A stretch of 23,439 bases of DNA from Massilia sp. UBA2709 (GTDB taxonomy: Bacteria; Pseudomonadota; Gammaproteobacteria; Burkholderiales; Burkholderiaceae_D): contig DEKZ01000057.1 in assembly GCA_002354135.1 (NCBI GenBank), forward strand, positions 5,773 through 29,211, given 5' to 3'. The position numbers were made by a program, and so were the translations under genes. Under the pieces are notes generated by a model that was given only the letters and a program-made list of their open reading frames with translations, made no database searches and was not told the origin of the DNA. Position 1 is the stretch's first letter. Each line of letters starts with the position of its first letter. Positions 15,275 through 23,439 of this stretch are shown in pieces.

Positions 15275-15308
15275 GACGCATCTCAGCCACAAGTCATTGA
15301 TATTCAAG

Positions 15309-15347
15309 CCATTTTCCGGCTGGGGGAGCAGCCGGAAAAATGGTTTT
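15309..15347 (+). terminator. Terminator after the VF530-DUF4404 pair
   Basis: A 14-bp stem (15309-15322 with 15329-15343, one bulged A) closes a 6-nt loop and is followed by TTTT. It starts 35 bases after the DUF4404 stop and ends only 18 bases before the ygiQ ATG. Confidence 0.72.
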
Positions 15348-15351
15348 CCGG

Positions 15352-15357
15352 TACAAT
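15352..15357 (+). promoter_or_regulatory. Candidate -10 box for ygiQ
   Basis: TACAAT lies between the terminator and the ygiQ ATG, ending 8 nt before it. Its placement implies a start at or next to the ATG, and no Shine-Dalgarno is visible, so ygiQ may be leaderless. The -35 would fall inside the terminator hairpin and is poor. Confidence 0.4.
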
Positions 15358-15365
15358 GCCGGCCA

Positions 15366-17702
<2,337 letters not shown>

Positions 17703-17730
17703 GCGCAACCGAGCGTCCGCCGTCTCGATA

Positions 17731-17767
17731 GGCCAGCCGCGCCGCCAGGCATGTGCTGGCCTTTTTT
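17731..17767 (+). terminator. Intrinsic terminator of ygiQ
   Basis: GGCCAGC (17731-17737) pairs with GCTGGCC (17755-17761), followed directly by six T residues, 28 bases after the ygiQ stop. The remaining gap to 18002 contains no gene I can support; it becomes AT-rich at 17870-17930, where the promoter of the cyclase gene probably lies. Confidence 0.78.
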
Positions 17768-18002
17768 GCGCGTTGTGTGTTGACGACATGAAAATTCCAC
17801 GTCCTGCCCCGCGCTGGCCGCCAGGATGCGAGGAGCCCGACTAAATCTTTCAATCGTGCGTACGGACCCGGCAAAAGTAGGTAATATAGTTCCTTTGGGA
17901 AATAGTTGTTATGGATTTGATATGTACTGTGCCGGCAGGCTGCGGCGCGGTGCAGTGTTCTTCCAGCTTTGACGGCGTCAACTCTCCCGCAAGGAACGCG
18001 CA

Positions 18003-19148
18003 GTGATCGATATTCAAACCTTCATGCTGGCGCTCGGTATCGGCAACATTTCGTTTGCCCTGCTGATGGTCGCCTACATACGCGACACCGCGCCCAGCCC
18101 CGGCCTGCGCATCTGGACCTGGGCGCGCCTGGTCGCGGGCGCCACCCAGTTGCTGGCCTTTGCGCGCCCCCAGCTGGGCGTGCCGGCCCTGGTCCTGCTC
18201 GAGCCCATGGGCTGGATCGCCGGACTCGCGCTCGAGGTGGCGGCGTATTGCACCTTCTTCGAATTCCGCAACTGGCGGCGCATCGTCTATCCGCTGGCGG
18301 GCCTGGCGCTGCTGCTGGGCTGCACCGCACAGCTGATGGGGGCGGGGTACGGCGAGCTGATGGGGTTGATTGCCTGCGTGTTCGCGCTGTGCGCGCTCTC
18401 GACCGCCTGCCTGCTGCTGCATCCGAAGCTGAAGAATCCCTCGCTGTTGCAGCGCATGATCGGCGTCAACGATGCCGTATTCGGCCTGGCGATCGCGGGC
18501 TGGGCGCTGGGCGACCTGGACCTGGGCGCCAGCATCAGCCAGATGGCGGCCTATGTCTCGGGTTACATGCTGATGATCGTGAACGGCTTCGGCTTCCTGT
18601 TGATGTGCAAGCAGCGCAACGACGCCACCATGAAGCGGCTGGCCAGCACCGACGACCTGACGGGCCTGCTGAACCGGCGCGAGTTCTTCGCCCGCGCCGA
18701 CGCCGCGCGCATGCTGGCGCTGCGCCAGCGCCAGCCGATCGCGCTCCTGATGCTCGACATCGACCATTTCAAGCAATTGAACGACCGCTTCGGCCACGCC
18801 ACCGGCGACGAAGCGCTGCTGCTGTTCGCACGCACCACGGGCGGCATCCTGCGCGAGCACGACATCCTGGGACGCATGGGCGGCGAGGAGTTCGCCGTCG
18901 CCCTGCCGGGCACCGACCTGGCCGGCGCCATGCAGGCGGCCGAGCGCCTGCGCCAGGCGACGATGGAGATCCGCCTGCTCACCTGCGGCAACCACTACAC
19001 GATGACGGTGAGCACCGGCCTGGTCGTGATCGAGCCCAACGAGGACTTGCCGGCAGCGCTGGCGCGCGCCGACCGCGGGCTGTATGCGGCCAAGCGCAAT
19101 GGGCGCAACCGGATCGAGATCGGCGGGGCGGTGCGGCAGGCGGCGTGA
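18003..19148 (+). CDS. Membrane-bound diguanylate cyclase (GGDEF domain)
   Basis: Encodes 381 residues from a GTG start with AAGGAA at 17991-17996 as ribosome binding site. Residues 1 to about 200 hold six or seven hydrophobic segments, an unclassified membrane sensor region. The GGDEF domain runs from about 213 (LASTDDLTGLLNRREFF) to 375. The catalytic signature is GGEEF at 293-297 and the product-inhibition site RxxD is intact at 284-287, five residues before it. It should therefore make cyclic di-GMP from two GTP at the inner membrane with feedback inhibition. There is no EAL domain. Monogenic, followed by a bidirectional terminator at 19213-19242. What signal it senses is unknown. Confidence 0.92.
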   Translation: MIDIQTFMLALGIGNISFALLMVAYIRDTAPSPGLRIWTWARLVAGATQLLAFARPQLGVPALVLLEPMGWIAGLALEVAAYCTFFEFRNWRRIVYPLAGLALLLGCTAQLMGAGYGELMGLIACVFALCALSTACLLLHPKLKNPSLLQRMIGVNDAVFGLAIAGWALGDLDLGASISQMAAYVSGYMLMIVNGFGFLLMCKQRNDATMKRLASTDDLTGLLNRREFFARADAARMLALRQRQPIALLMLDIDHFKQLNDRFGHATGDEALLLFARTTGGILREHDILGRMGGEEFAVALPGTDLAGAMQAAERLRQATMEIRLLTCGNHYTMTVSTGLVVIEPNEDLPAALARADRGLYAAKRNGRNRIEIGGAVRQAA

Positions 19149-19212
19149 TGGATGGGTGATAGGTCGCGGTCGATCAGCCCATGTCGTGCAAATGATTTAA
19201 ACGTGTAAACGA

Positions 19213-19242
19213 AAAAAGGGTCCGACGAATCGGACCCTTTTT
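19213..19242. terminator. Bidirectional terminator between cyclase gene and tRNA cluster
   Basis: A 13-bp perfect stem (19213-19225 with 19230-19242) with loop CGAA has an A-run before and a T-run after, so it works on both strands: for the plus-strand cyclase and for the minus-strand tRNA operon. Confidence 0.88.
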
Positions 19243-19248
19243 CTTGAA

Positions 19249-19271
19249 GCTGGCGGAGCGGACGGGGCTCG
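19249..19271 (-). pseudogene. 3' fragment of a tRNA-Asp gene
   Basis: The 23 bases here are identical to 19365-19387: the complement of CCA, the acceptor 3' strand and part of the T arm of the intact tRNA-Asp, plus two flanking bases. The similarity stops at 19271. It is either a decayed third tRNA-Asp copy or an attachment-site-like duplication. Confidence 0.75.
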
Positions 19272-19290
19272 CCCACGTGCCGCGGGCCGC

Positions 19291-19350
19291 GGATTCCCTT
19301 GCAAGGGAATCCCTTCTCGCCCAAATTCGTGTTCCCCGCAGGGGGAACAC
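19291..19350. repeat. Two consecutive palindromes in the tRNA spacer
   Basis: 19291-19312 is a perfect 22-bp palindrome centred on TTGCAA. 19329-19337 (GTGTTCCCC) pairs with 19342-19350 (GGGGAACAC) around GCAG. They occupy the DNA between the tRNA-Asp fragment and the first intact tRNA-Asp and have no counterpart in the other tRNA spacer. Confidence 0.75.
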
Positions 19351-19366
19351 TCTTCTTCCTAAATGC

Positions 19367-19443
19367 TGGCGGAGCGGACGGGGCTCGAACCCGCGACCCC
19401 CGGCGTGACAGGCCGGTATTCTAACCAACTGAACTACCGCTCC
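19367..19443 (-). tRNA. tRNA-Asp (GTC), copy 1
   Basis: 77 nt including an encoded CCA. On the minus strand it reads GGAGCGGTAGTTCAGTTGG..., folds into a complete cloverleaf, has anticodon GTC at 19409-19407 in CCTGTCACG, and T arm GGTTCGAGC. Identical to copy 2. Confidence 0.97.
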
Positions 19444-19484
19444 AGTTTTCGTGGTCTTGCCAGGACCGGTACTTCGGCAAGAAA

Positions 19485-19508
19485 AAAGGCCCGAGCTATC
19501 GGACCTTT
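19485..19508 (-). terminator. Imperfect terminator hairpin between the two tRNA-Asp genes
   Basis: On the minus strand AAAGG-T-CCGA pairs with TCGG-G-CCTTT with a single mismatch and loop TAGC, followed by a T-run (19487-19482). It resembles the terminator at 19213-19242 and looks like a duplicated, drifted version. It may reduce expression of the downstream tRNA-Asp copy 1. Confidence 0.6.
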
Positions 19509-19520
19509 CTTCCTCAATGC

Positions 19521-19597
19521 TGGCGGAGCGGACGGGGCTCGAACCCGCGACCCCCGGCGTGACAGGCCGGTATTCTAACCAACTGAACTACCGCTCC
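19521..19597 (-). tRNA. tRNA-Asp (GTC), copy 2
   Basis: 77 nt including CCA, identical in sequence to the copy at 19367-19443. Lies between tRNA-Val and tRNA-Asp copy 1 in the same direction. Confidence 0.97.
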
Positions 19598-19633
19598 GTT
19601 TTTACTGATCGGTTCTTCGATCGAAACTGAATC

Positions 19634-19709
19634 TGGTGGGCGCTGAGAGGCTCGAACTCCCGACCTAATCCTTGTAAGGGATCCGCTCTACCAACTGAGC
19701 TAAGCGCCC
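19634..19709 (-). tRNA. tRNA-Val (TAC)
   Basis: 76 nt including CCA. The minus strand starts GGGCGCTTAGCTCAGTTGG, the anticodon loop is CTTACAA (anticodon TAC) on a stem with one G-T pair, and the T arm holds GTTCGAGC. The acceptor stem GGGCGCT/AGCGCCC is perfect. First gene of the tRNA operon. Confidence 0.96.
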
Positions 19710-19763
19710 CACTCACTGTATTCGTTTCGTCTGACGTTTGTCATCACGTCCGAAGAGGCCCGA

Positions 19764-19793
19764 ATCATAGCGTATGGCTTCGAGAATGTGCAA
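19764..19793 (-). promoter_or_regulatory. Promoter of the tRNA-Val/Asp operon
   Basis: On the minus strand TTGCAC (19793-19788) and TATGAT (19769-19764) are 18 bp apart, preceded by an A/T-rich stretch like an UP element and followed by the GC-rich discriminator TCGGGCC, typical of stringently controlled stable-RNA promoters. The start would be about 48 nt before tRNA-Val. Confidence 0.6.
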
Positions 19794-19942
19794 GGGTTTT
19801 TCTGAAAAATATGCAAAAGGCGTTTTTTGCACGCTGCCCGTTCGCCCTGGCCGCAGCACAGTCCAAAGCGCACGCCTGGCAAGGTCTTGCACAAGGTACT
19901 TATGATCGCTGCATAGCACATTTGTTGTTAATCGACATCTGC

Positions 19943-19963
19943 ATATCAATATTCACTTGATAT
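19943..19963 (+). promoter_or_regulatory. Inverted repeat, candidate operator upstream of the TonB-dependent receptor
   Basis: ATATCAA (19943-19949) and TTGATAT (19957-19963) form a 7-7-7 inverted repeat in an AT-rich patch about 150 bp upstream of the receptor gene. It looks like a dimeric-regulator site. No clear -35/-10 pair is recognisable. The gap 19794-20114 holds no gene I can support. Confidence 0.4.
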
Positions 19964-20114
19964 TCAAATTCGTATAGCAAACAATGGCGCCTTTGCAAGA
20001 CGGCAACCTGAAGACATCACAAGATGCGGTGCCGTGGCGGGCAAACCGCCGCGCCTGGATGGCGCATGGAGGAATGGTGGACATCGCGGTTTTTTAACTC
20101 CAAGGAAGAGACTC

Positions 20115-22340
20115 ATGATCAAGATGTCCAAGATGCACAAACGCGTCGTGCATGCGCACGCCGCCATGCTGGCGCTGGCCGCGCTGCCGGCCGTTCCGGC
20201 CCTGGCCCAGAGCGCTGCCCAGCCGGCGGCCGGCGAGCTGCAGACCGTCACCGTGACCGCCCAGCGCCGCAGCGAGAACATCCGCGACGTGCCGGTGGCC
20301 GTCAGCGCCTTGCGCGGCGAAAAGCTCGACGTGCTGACCTCCGGCGGTGAGGACATCCGCCTGCTGGCCGGCAAGCTTCCGAGCCTGAACGTGGAGTCGT
20401 CGAACGGCCGCACCTTCCCGCGCTTCTACATCCGCGGCTACGGCAATACCGACTTCAACACCTTCGCCTCGCAGCCGGTTTCGCTGATCTACGACGAAGT
20501 GGTGCAGGAAAATCCGATCCTGAAGGGCTTCCCGATCTTCGACGTCGCCAACGTCGAAGTGCTGCGCGGTCCGCAAGGCACCCTGTTCGGCCGCAATACC
20601 CCGGCCGGCGTCGTCAAGTTCGAATCCGAGAAGCCGCGCCTCGGCAAGATCGAGGGCTATTACAACGCCTCGGTCGCCACCCACAACACGATCAATGTCG
20701 AAGGCGCGGTCAACGTGCCGCTGTCGGACACCTGGGCCATGCGCGCCTCGACCCTGCGCCAGCACCGCGACGACTACGTCGACAACTATGCCGACCTGGC
20801 GATGACCGAACGCCGCGGCAAGCTCGACGGCTACAACGAGCATGCCGAGCGCGTGCAGTTCCTGTACAAGCCGAGCGGCGCCTTCAATGCGCTGTTCAAC
20901 GTGCACCAGCGCACTACCAGCGGCAGCGCCCGCCTGTTCCGCGCCAACCTGATCCGCCCGGGCAGCAACGACATCGCCGCCGGCCTGGACCTGGACCGCA
21001 TCGTCACCAACGCCCAGAACTTCCAGGACCTGACGACCCGCGGCGCCAGCGTGCGCCTCTCGTGGGACCTGGGCGACTACAAGCTGTATTCGGTCACCGG
21101 CTACGAGAACATTGCCGACTACCACAGCCGCGGCGACATCGACGGCGGCATCCCGGCCGGTCCCGGCGTCATTCCCTTCCAGGTCGAGACCGCCAGCCGC
21201 ATCGAGGACCTGAAGCAGTACAGCCAGGAAGTGCGCATCGAATCCGAATACGCGAGCCCGCTGAACTGGCAGGCCGGCGTGTACTGGTTCGACGAATCGG
21301 GCACCGGCGGCAGCGACAACTTCAACAGCACCAGCGGCGCCCGCACCTCGCGCCTGTTCAGCCGCCAGGACAATACGGCCTGGGCCGTGTTCGGTTCAGC
21401 CACCTACAAGGTGTCCCCAAGCTTCGACCTGCGCGGTGGCGTGCGCTACACGAAGGACGAGAAGGATTTCGCCACGGTCGTCAACGAAAACGTGGTCCAG
21501 ACCGGCGATACCGCGGTGAGCACCAGCAAGGACAAGGTCAGCTGGGACCTGAGCGGCACCTATAAACTGACGCCGGACGTGAACGTGTATGGCCGCGTGG
21601 CCACGGGCTTCCGCGCGCCGAGCATCGCCGCCGCGTCGGCGTCGGTGCCGATCACGGTGGCCGACGCCGAGACCATCACCTCGGTCGAGGCCGGCGTGAA
21701 GGCCGACCTGTTCGAGCGCCGCGGCCGCGTCGCCTTCTCGGTCTACGACTACACGATCAAGGGCCAGCAACTGACGGTGGTTGGCGGCAATTCGAACGCG
21801 AACCGCCTGATCAATGCCGACAAAACCAAGGGCCGCGGCGTCGAGCTCGACGTCGAGGCGGCGGTCAGCCCGTCGCTGCGCCTGACGGCCAGCACCAGCT
21901 ATAACTTCACCGAGATCCGCGACGCCAGCCTGTCGGTGAACCGCTGCGCCGCCTGCACGATTACCGACCCGGTGAACGGCGCCGGCCGCGTCGTCATCGA
22001 CGGCAACATGCTGCCGCAGGCGCCGCGCTGGATCGTCAACGCCACCGCCCGCTACAGCGTGCCCGTCGCCGACGGCGAGTTCTTCGTCTTCACCGACTGG
22101 TCCTACCGCAGCAAGATCAATTTCTTCCTGTACGAAGCGGCCGAGTTCACCGGCAAGCCGCTGACCGAAGGCGGCCTGCGCGTCGGCTACACCTGGGCCA
22201 ACGGGAAGTATGAAGCTGCCGTCTTCGGCCGCAACATCCTCGACGAGCGCCGCATCACGGGTGCGATCGACTTCAACAACCTGACCGGTTTCACCAACGA
22301 ACCGCGTACCTGGGGTGTGCAGTTCAAGGGTAACTTCTGA
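20115..22340 (+). CDS. TonB-dependent outer-membrane receptor
   Basis: Encodes 741 residues. A signal peptide (about 1-31, cleavage PALA/QS) is followed by a TonB-box-like TVTVTAQ (44-50) and the plug domain, with the hallmark VEVLRGPQGTLFGRN starting at 147. The rest is a 22-strand-type barrel rich in alternating aromatic residues (VYGRVATGFRAPS, ELDVEAAVSPSLRLTAS) and ends in Phe (VQFKGNF), as outer-membrane barrels do. AAGGAAGAG at 20103-20111 is the ribosome binding site; the frame is open upstream to 20034 but that would hide the signal peptide. The wording (QRRSENIRDVPVAVSAL) is that of the large receptor group used for siderophores, plant compounds or other nutrients; the ligand is not identifiable. 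No partner enzyme is adjacent. A strong terminator follows. Confidence 0.92.
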   Translation: MIKMSKMHKRVVHAHAAMLALAALPAVPALAQSAAQPAAGELQTVTVTAQRRSENIRDVPVAVSALRGEKLDVLTSGGEDIRLLAGKLPSLNVESSNGRTFPRFYIRGYGNTDFNTFASQPVSLIYDEVVQENPILKGFPIFDVANVEVLRGPQGTLFGRNTPAGVVKFESEKPRLGKIEGYYNASVATHNTINVEGAVNVPLSDTWAMRASTLRQHRDDYVDNYADLAMTERRGKLDGYNEHAERVQFLYKPSGAFNALFNVHQRTTSGSARLFRANLIRPGSNDIAAGLDLDRIVTNAQNFQDLTTRGASVRLSWDLGDYKLYSVTGYENIADYHSRGDIDGGIPAGPGVIPFQVETASRIEDLKQYSQEVRIESEYASPLNWQAGVYWFDESGTGGSDNFNSTSGARTSRLFSRQDNTAWAVFGSATYKVSPSFDLRGGVRYTKDEKDFATVVNENVVQTGDTAVSTSKDKVSWDLSGTYKLTPDVNVYGRVATGFRAPSIAAASASVPITVADAETITSVEAGVKADLFERRGRVAFSVYDYTIKGQQLTVVGGNSNANRLINADKTKGRGVELDVEAAVSPSLRLTASTSYNFTEIRDASLSVNRCAACTITDPVNGAGRVVIDGNMLPQAPRWIVNATARYSVPVADGEFFVFTDWSYRSKINFFLYEAAEFTGKPLTEGGLRVGYTWANGKYEAAVFGRNILDERRITGAIDFNNLTGFTNEPRTWGVQFKGNF

Positions 22341-22362
22341 TTACAGGAACCTGACAAGCCAC

Positions 22363-22391
22363 AAGGCCGCGCGCAATCGCGGCCTTTTTTT
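22363..22391 (+). terminator. Intrinsic terminator of the TonB-dependent receptor
   Basis: A 9-bp stem (22363-22371 with 22378-22386) with loop CGCAAT overlaps and is followed by a run of seven T residues, 22 bases after the stop. Confidence 0.9.
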
Positions 22392-22491
22392 ATGCTTGCT
22401 GGATAAACAAATATCTTGTCTTTTACTTAAAGTAATTGATGTTGCAGACATGATAATGAACTATTGCCGAATAATATTAGGTGTAAATACT

Positions 22492-22516
22492 ATCGTTGCA
22501 AACAAACGATGTTTTT
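22492..22516 (+). terminator. Weak terminator-like hairpin in the S8 protease upstream region
   Basis: ATCGTTG pairs with CAAACGAT (one bulge) around a short loop, followed by GTTTTTG. It lies in the AT-rich upstream region of the S8 protease and could end a short upstream transcript or act in the leader. A TATAAA at 22530-22535 just downstream could be a -10 box, but has no good -35. Confidence 0.3.
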
Positions 22517-22540
22517 GTTAAGTCGACCGTATAAACCGTT

Positions 22541-22676
22541 GCGCAGATGCCTCATACCGTTGGAAATTCCCTGCGCGCATATTTACTCAGGAGTAGTCTT
22601 TTAAAGCCGCCAAGAGAGGGCACTCCGGTAGGTAGATGACCGGAGCAACCATAAACCAGGGCAGCTTCTTGCCTTG
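22541..22676 (+). promoter_or_regulatory. Structured 5' leader of the S8 protease, candidate cis-regulatory RNA
   Basis: Several nested stems occur in a row. GCGCAG (22541-22546) pairs with CTGCGC (22571-22576). GGAGT (22590-22594) pairs with ACTCC (22622-22626), enclosing TCTTTT/AAGAGA. CTCCGGT (22623-22629) pairs with ACCGGAG (22639-22645). A small GGCA/TGCC hairpin sits near 22660-22673. The second and third stems share CTCC, so they exclude each other, as in a switch. I cannot assign it to a known riboswitch class. The remainder of 22392-22705 is AT-rich non-coding DNA. Confidence 0.4.
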
Positions 22677-22705
22677 ACGGAAAACTACACAACAAAGGAC
22701 GAAAC

Positions 22706-23439
22706 ATGAAGTCGACGCATTCGATTTATCCGAGCTTGTTGAAAGTCACTGCAGCACTGGCCATCGTCGTAGGTCCGCTCCACGCCTCTGCGGCGGTTCC
22801 CGACGCCGTTCCCGGCGCCGCCAAGGAGTCGCAGTACATCCTGCACACCGACCGCATGATCGTGAAGTACAAGGACGCCAAGGTCGTCAACGGCCGCGCC
22901 TTCGTGCCGGCCGTGACCGCCGCGCGCCAGTCGGTCGTCGACCGTGCCGGCCAGGACTTCGGCGCCAAGCTGGAGCCGGTGCGCACCACCGCCACCGGCG
23001 CGCACGTGATGAAGATGAACCGCAAGCTCTCGTTGACCGAAGCCGGCGCGCTGGCCAAGGAAATGATGGCGCGCGACCCGTCGATCGAATACGCCGAACC
23101 GGACCGCATCATGACCAAGATGATGACGCCGAACGACCCGCGCTATAGCGAGCAGTGGCACTACTACGAAGCGACCGGCGGCCTGCGCCTGCCGGCAGCC
23201 TGGGACAGCTCCACCGGCAGCGGCATCCGCGTCGCCGTCATCGACACCGGCTATCGTCCGCACGCCGACCTCTCGGGCCAGATCCTGGCCGGCTACGACT
23301 TCATCTCCGACACCGCCGTCGCCAACGACGGCAACGGCCGCGACAGCGACGCCTCCGATCCGGGCGACTGGGTCGCCGCCAGCGAGTGCTATGCCGGCAA
23401 CCCGGCGTCGGGCTCGAGCTGGCACGGCACCCACGTGGC
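22706..23439 (+). CDS. Secreted S8 family (subtilisin-like) serine protease, 3' part missing
   Basis: Open to the window end: 244 complete codons and two further bases. AAAGGA at 22694-22699 is a good ribosome binding site. Residues 1 to about 29 form a signal peptide (KVTAALAIVVGPLHASA/A). An inhibitor-I9-like propeptide follows (RMIVKYKD...SLTEAGALAKEMMARDPSIEYAEPD, about 45-135). The catalytic domain then begins: VAVIDTGYRPHADL with catalytic Asp180, and SSWHGTHV with His240. The catalytic Ser lies beyond the window. The layout is that of exported S8 peptidases of Massilia and Xanthomonas type (mprA/aprE-like) that self-cleave their propeptide. Separated by over 300 bp from the receptor gene, with its own structured leader. 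Confidence 0.93.
   Translation, partial: MKSTHSIYPSLLKVTAALAIVVGPLHASAAVPDAVPGAAKESQYILHTDRMIVKYKDAKVVNGRAFVPAVTAARQSVVDRAGQDFGAKLEPVRTTATGAHVMKMNRKLSLTEAGALAKEMMARDPSIEYAEPDRIMTKMMTPNDPRYSEQWHYYEATGGLRLPAAWDSSTGSGIRVAVIDTGYRPHADLSGQILAGYDFISDTAVANDGNGRDSDASDPGDWVAASECYAGNPASGSSWHGTHV

Noticed and set aside
17788..17844. 18-codon open frame between ygiQ and the cyclase gene
   Set aside because: No ribosome binding site and no recognisable sequence; chance frame after the ygiQ terminator.
19174..19428. Small open frames across the tRNA-Asp genes
   Set aside because: They translate the tRNA sequence itself, a common artefact.
19249..19709. Genomic island integrated at the tRNA cluster
   Set aside because: No integrase, phage or cargo gene lies on either side; only a short 3'-end duplication is present, reported as a scar or decay product.
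22315..22521. 68-residue open frame over the end of the receptor gene
   Set aside because: Overlaps the receptor in another frame, runs through its terminator and has no ribosome binding site.
22580..22660. Cyclic di-GMP-I (GEMM) riboswitch before the S8 protease
   Set aside because: Only the stretch GCACTCCGGTAGGTAG resembles the class; the conserved GCAAACC and ACGCAAAGCC elements of the 5' half are not present in order. Kept as an unclassified structured leader.

Overview
The window is GC-rich chromosomal DNA with tightly packed genes. It looks like a betaproteobacterium of the Oxalobacteraceae, most like Massilia/Telluria or a close relative. This rests on the mix of families seen: a PEP-CTERM sorting-signal protein, a rep-slyX pair, VF530 (DUF2132) and DUF4404 proteins, a YgiQ radical-SAM protein, periplasmic Dcp-like peptidases and a large TonB-dependent receptor. 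Taxonomy is inferred from gene content and style, not from a marker gene.

Layout. 1-2269: a DUF1857 gene and a molybdate transporter pair (modA-modB, 4-nt overlap), all on the minus strand, separated by a 100-bp inverted-repeat element; no modC is present. 2270-5791: rep helicase, slyX and an acyltransferase-3 membrane protein on the plus strand, probably one transcript. 5709-7547: a GMC oxidoreductase carrying a four-cysteine motif and a PEP-CTERM protein on the minus strand; the PEP-CTERM gene has a convincing sigma-54 promoter, and the oxidoreductase overlaps the acyltransferase tail to tail by 83 bp. 7877-14561: three tandem paralogous M3 (Dcp-like) zinc dipeptidases with signal peptides, each preceded by a distinct intergenic module. 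14612-15274: a doublet of a dispersed GTAGGGTGGGC-type repeat, then small VF530 and DUF4404 genes. 15366-19148: ygiQ and a membrane-bound diguanylate cyclase with an intact GGEEF motif and inhibitory site. 19213-19709: a minus-strand tRNA-Val, tRNA-Asp, tRNA-Asp cluster with a bidirectional terminator and a leftover 3' fragment of a further tRNA-Asp. 20115-22340: a TonB-dependent receptor. 22706-end: the N-terminal half of a secreted subtilisin-like (S8) protease behind a roughly 310-nt AT-rich, structured leader; the window cuts it off just after the catalytic His.

How the parts relate. Most of the window is ordinary housekeeping and cell-envelope content. One theme is cell-surface and periplasmic turnover: three periplasmic Dcp-like peptidases, a secreted S8 protease, a TonB-dependent receptor and a sortable PEP-CTERM protein. 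I do not see a complete undescribed multi-gene system such as a defence island, CRISPR array or biosynthetic cluster. The most interesting signals are regulatory or structural: the sigma-54 promoter with possible upstream activator repeats at the PEP-CTERM gene; the attC-like inverted repeat behind modB; a terminator/antiterminator-like leader fused to a dispersed repeat directly in front of the third peptidase; mosaic divergence and an active-site-loop deletion among the three peptidases; a tRNA-Asp 3'-end duplication around palindromes; and the structured leader of the S8 protease.
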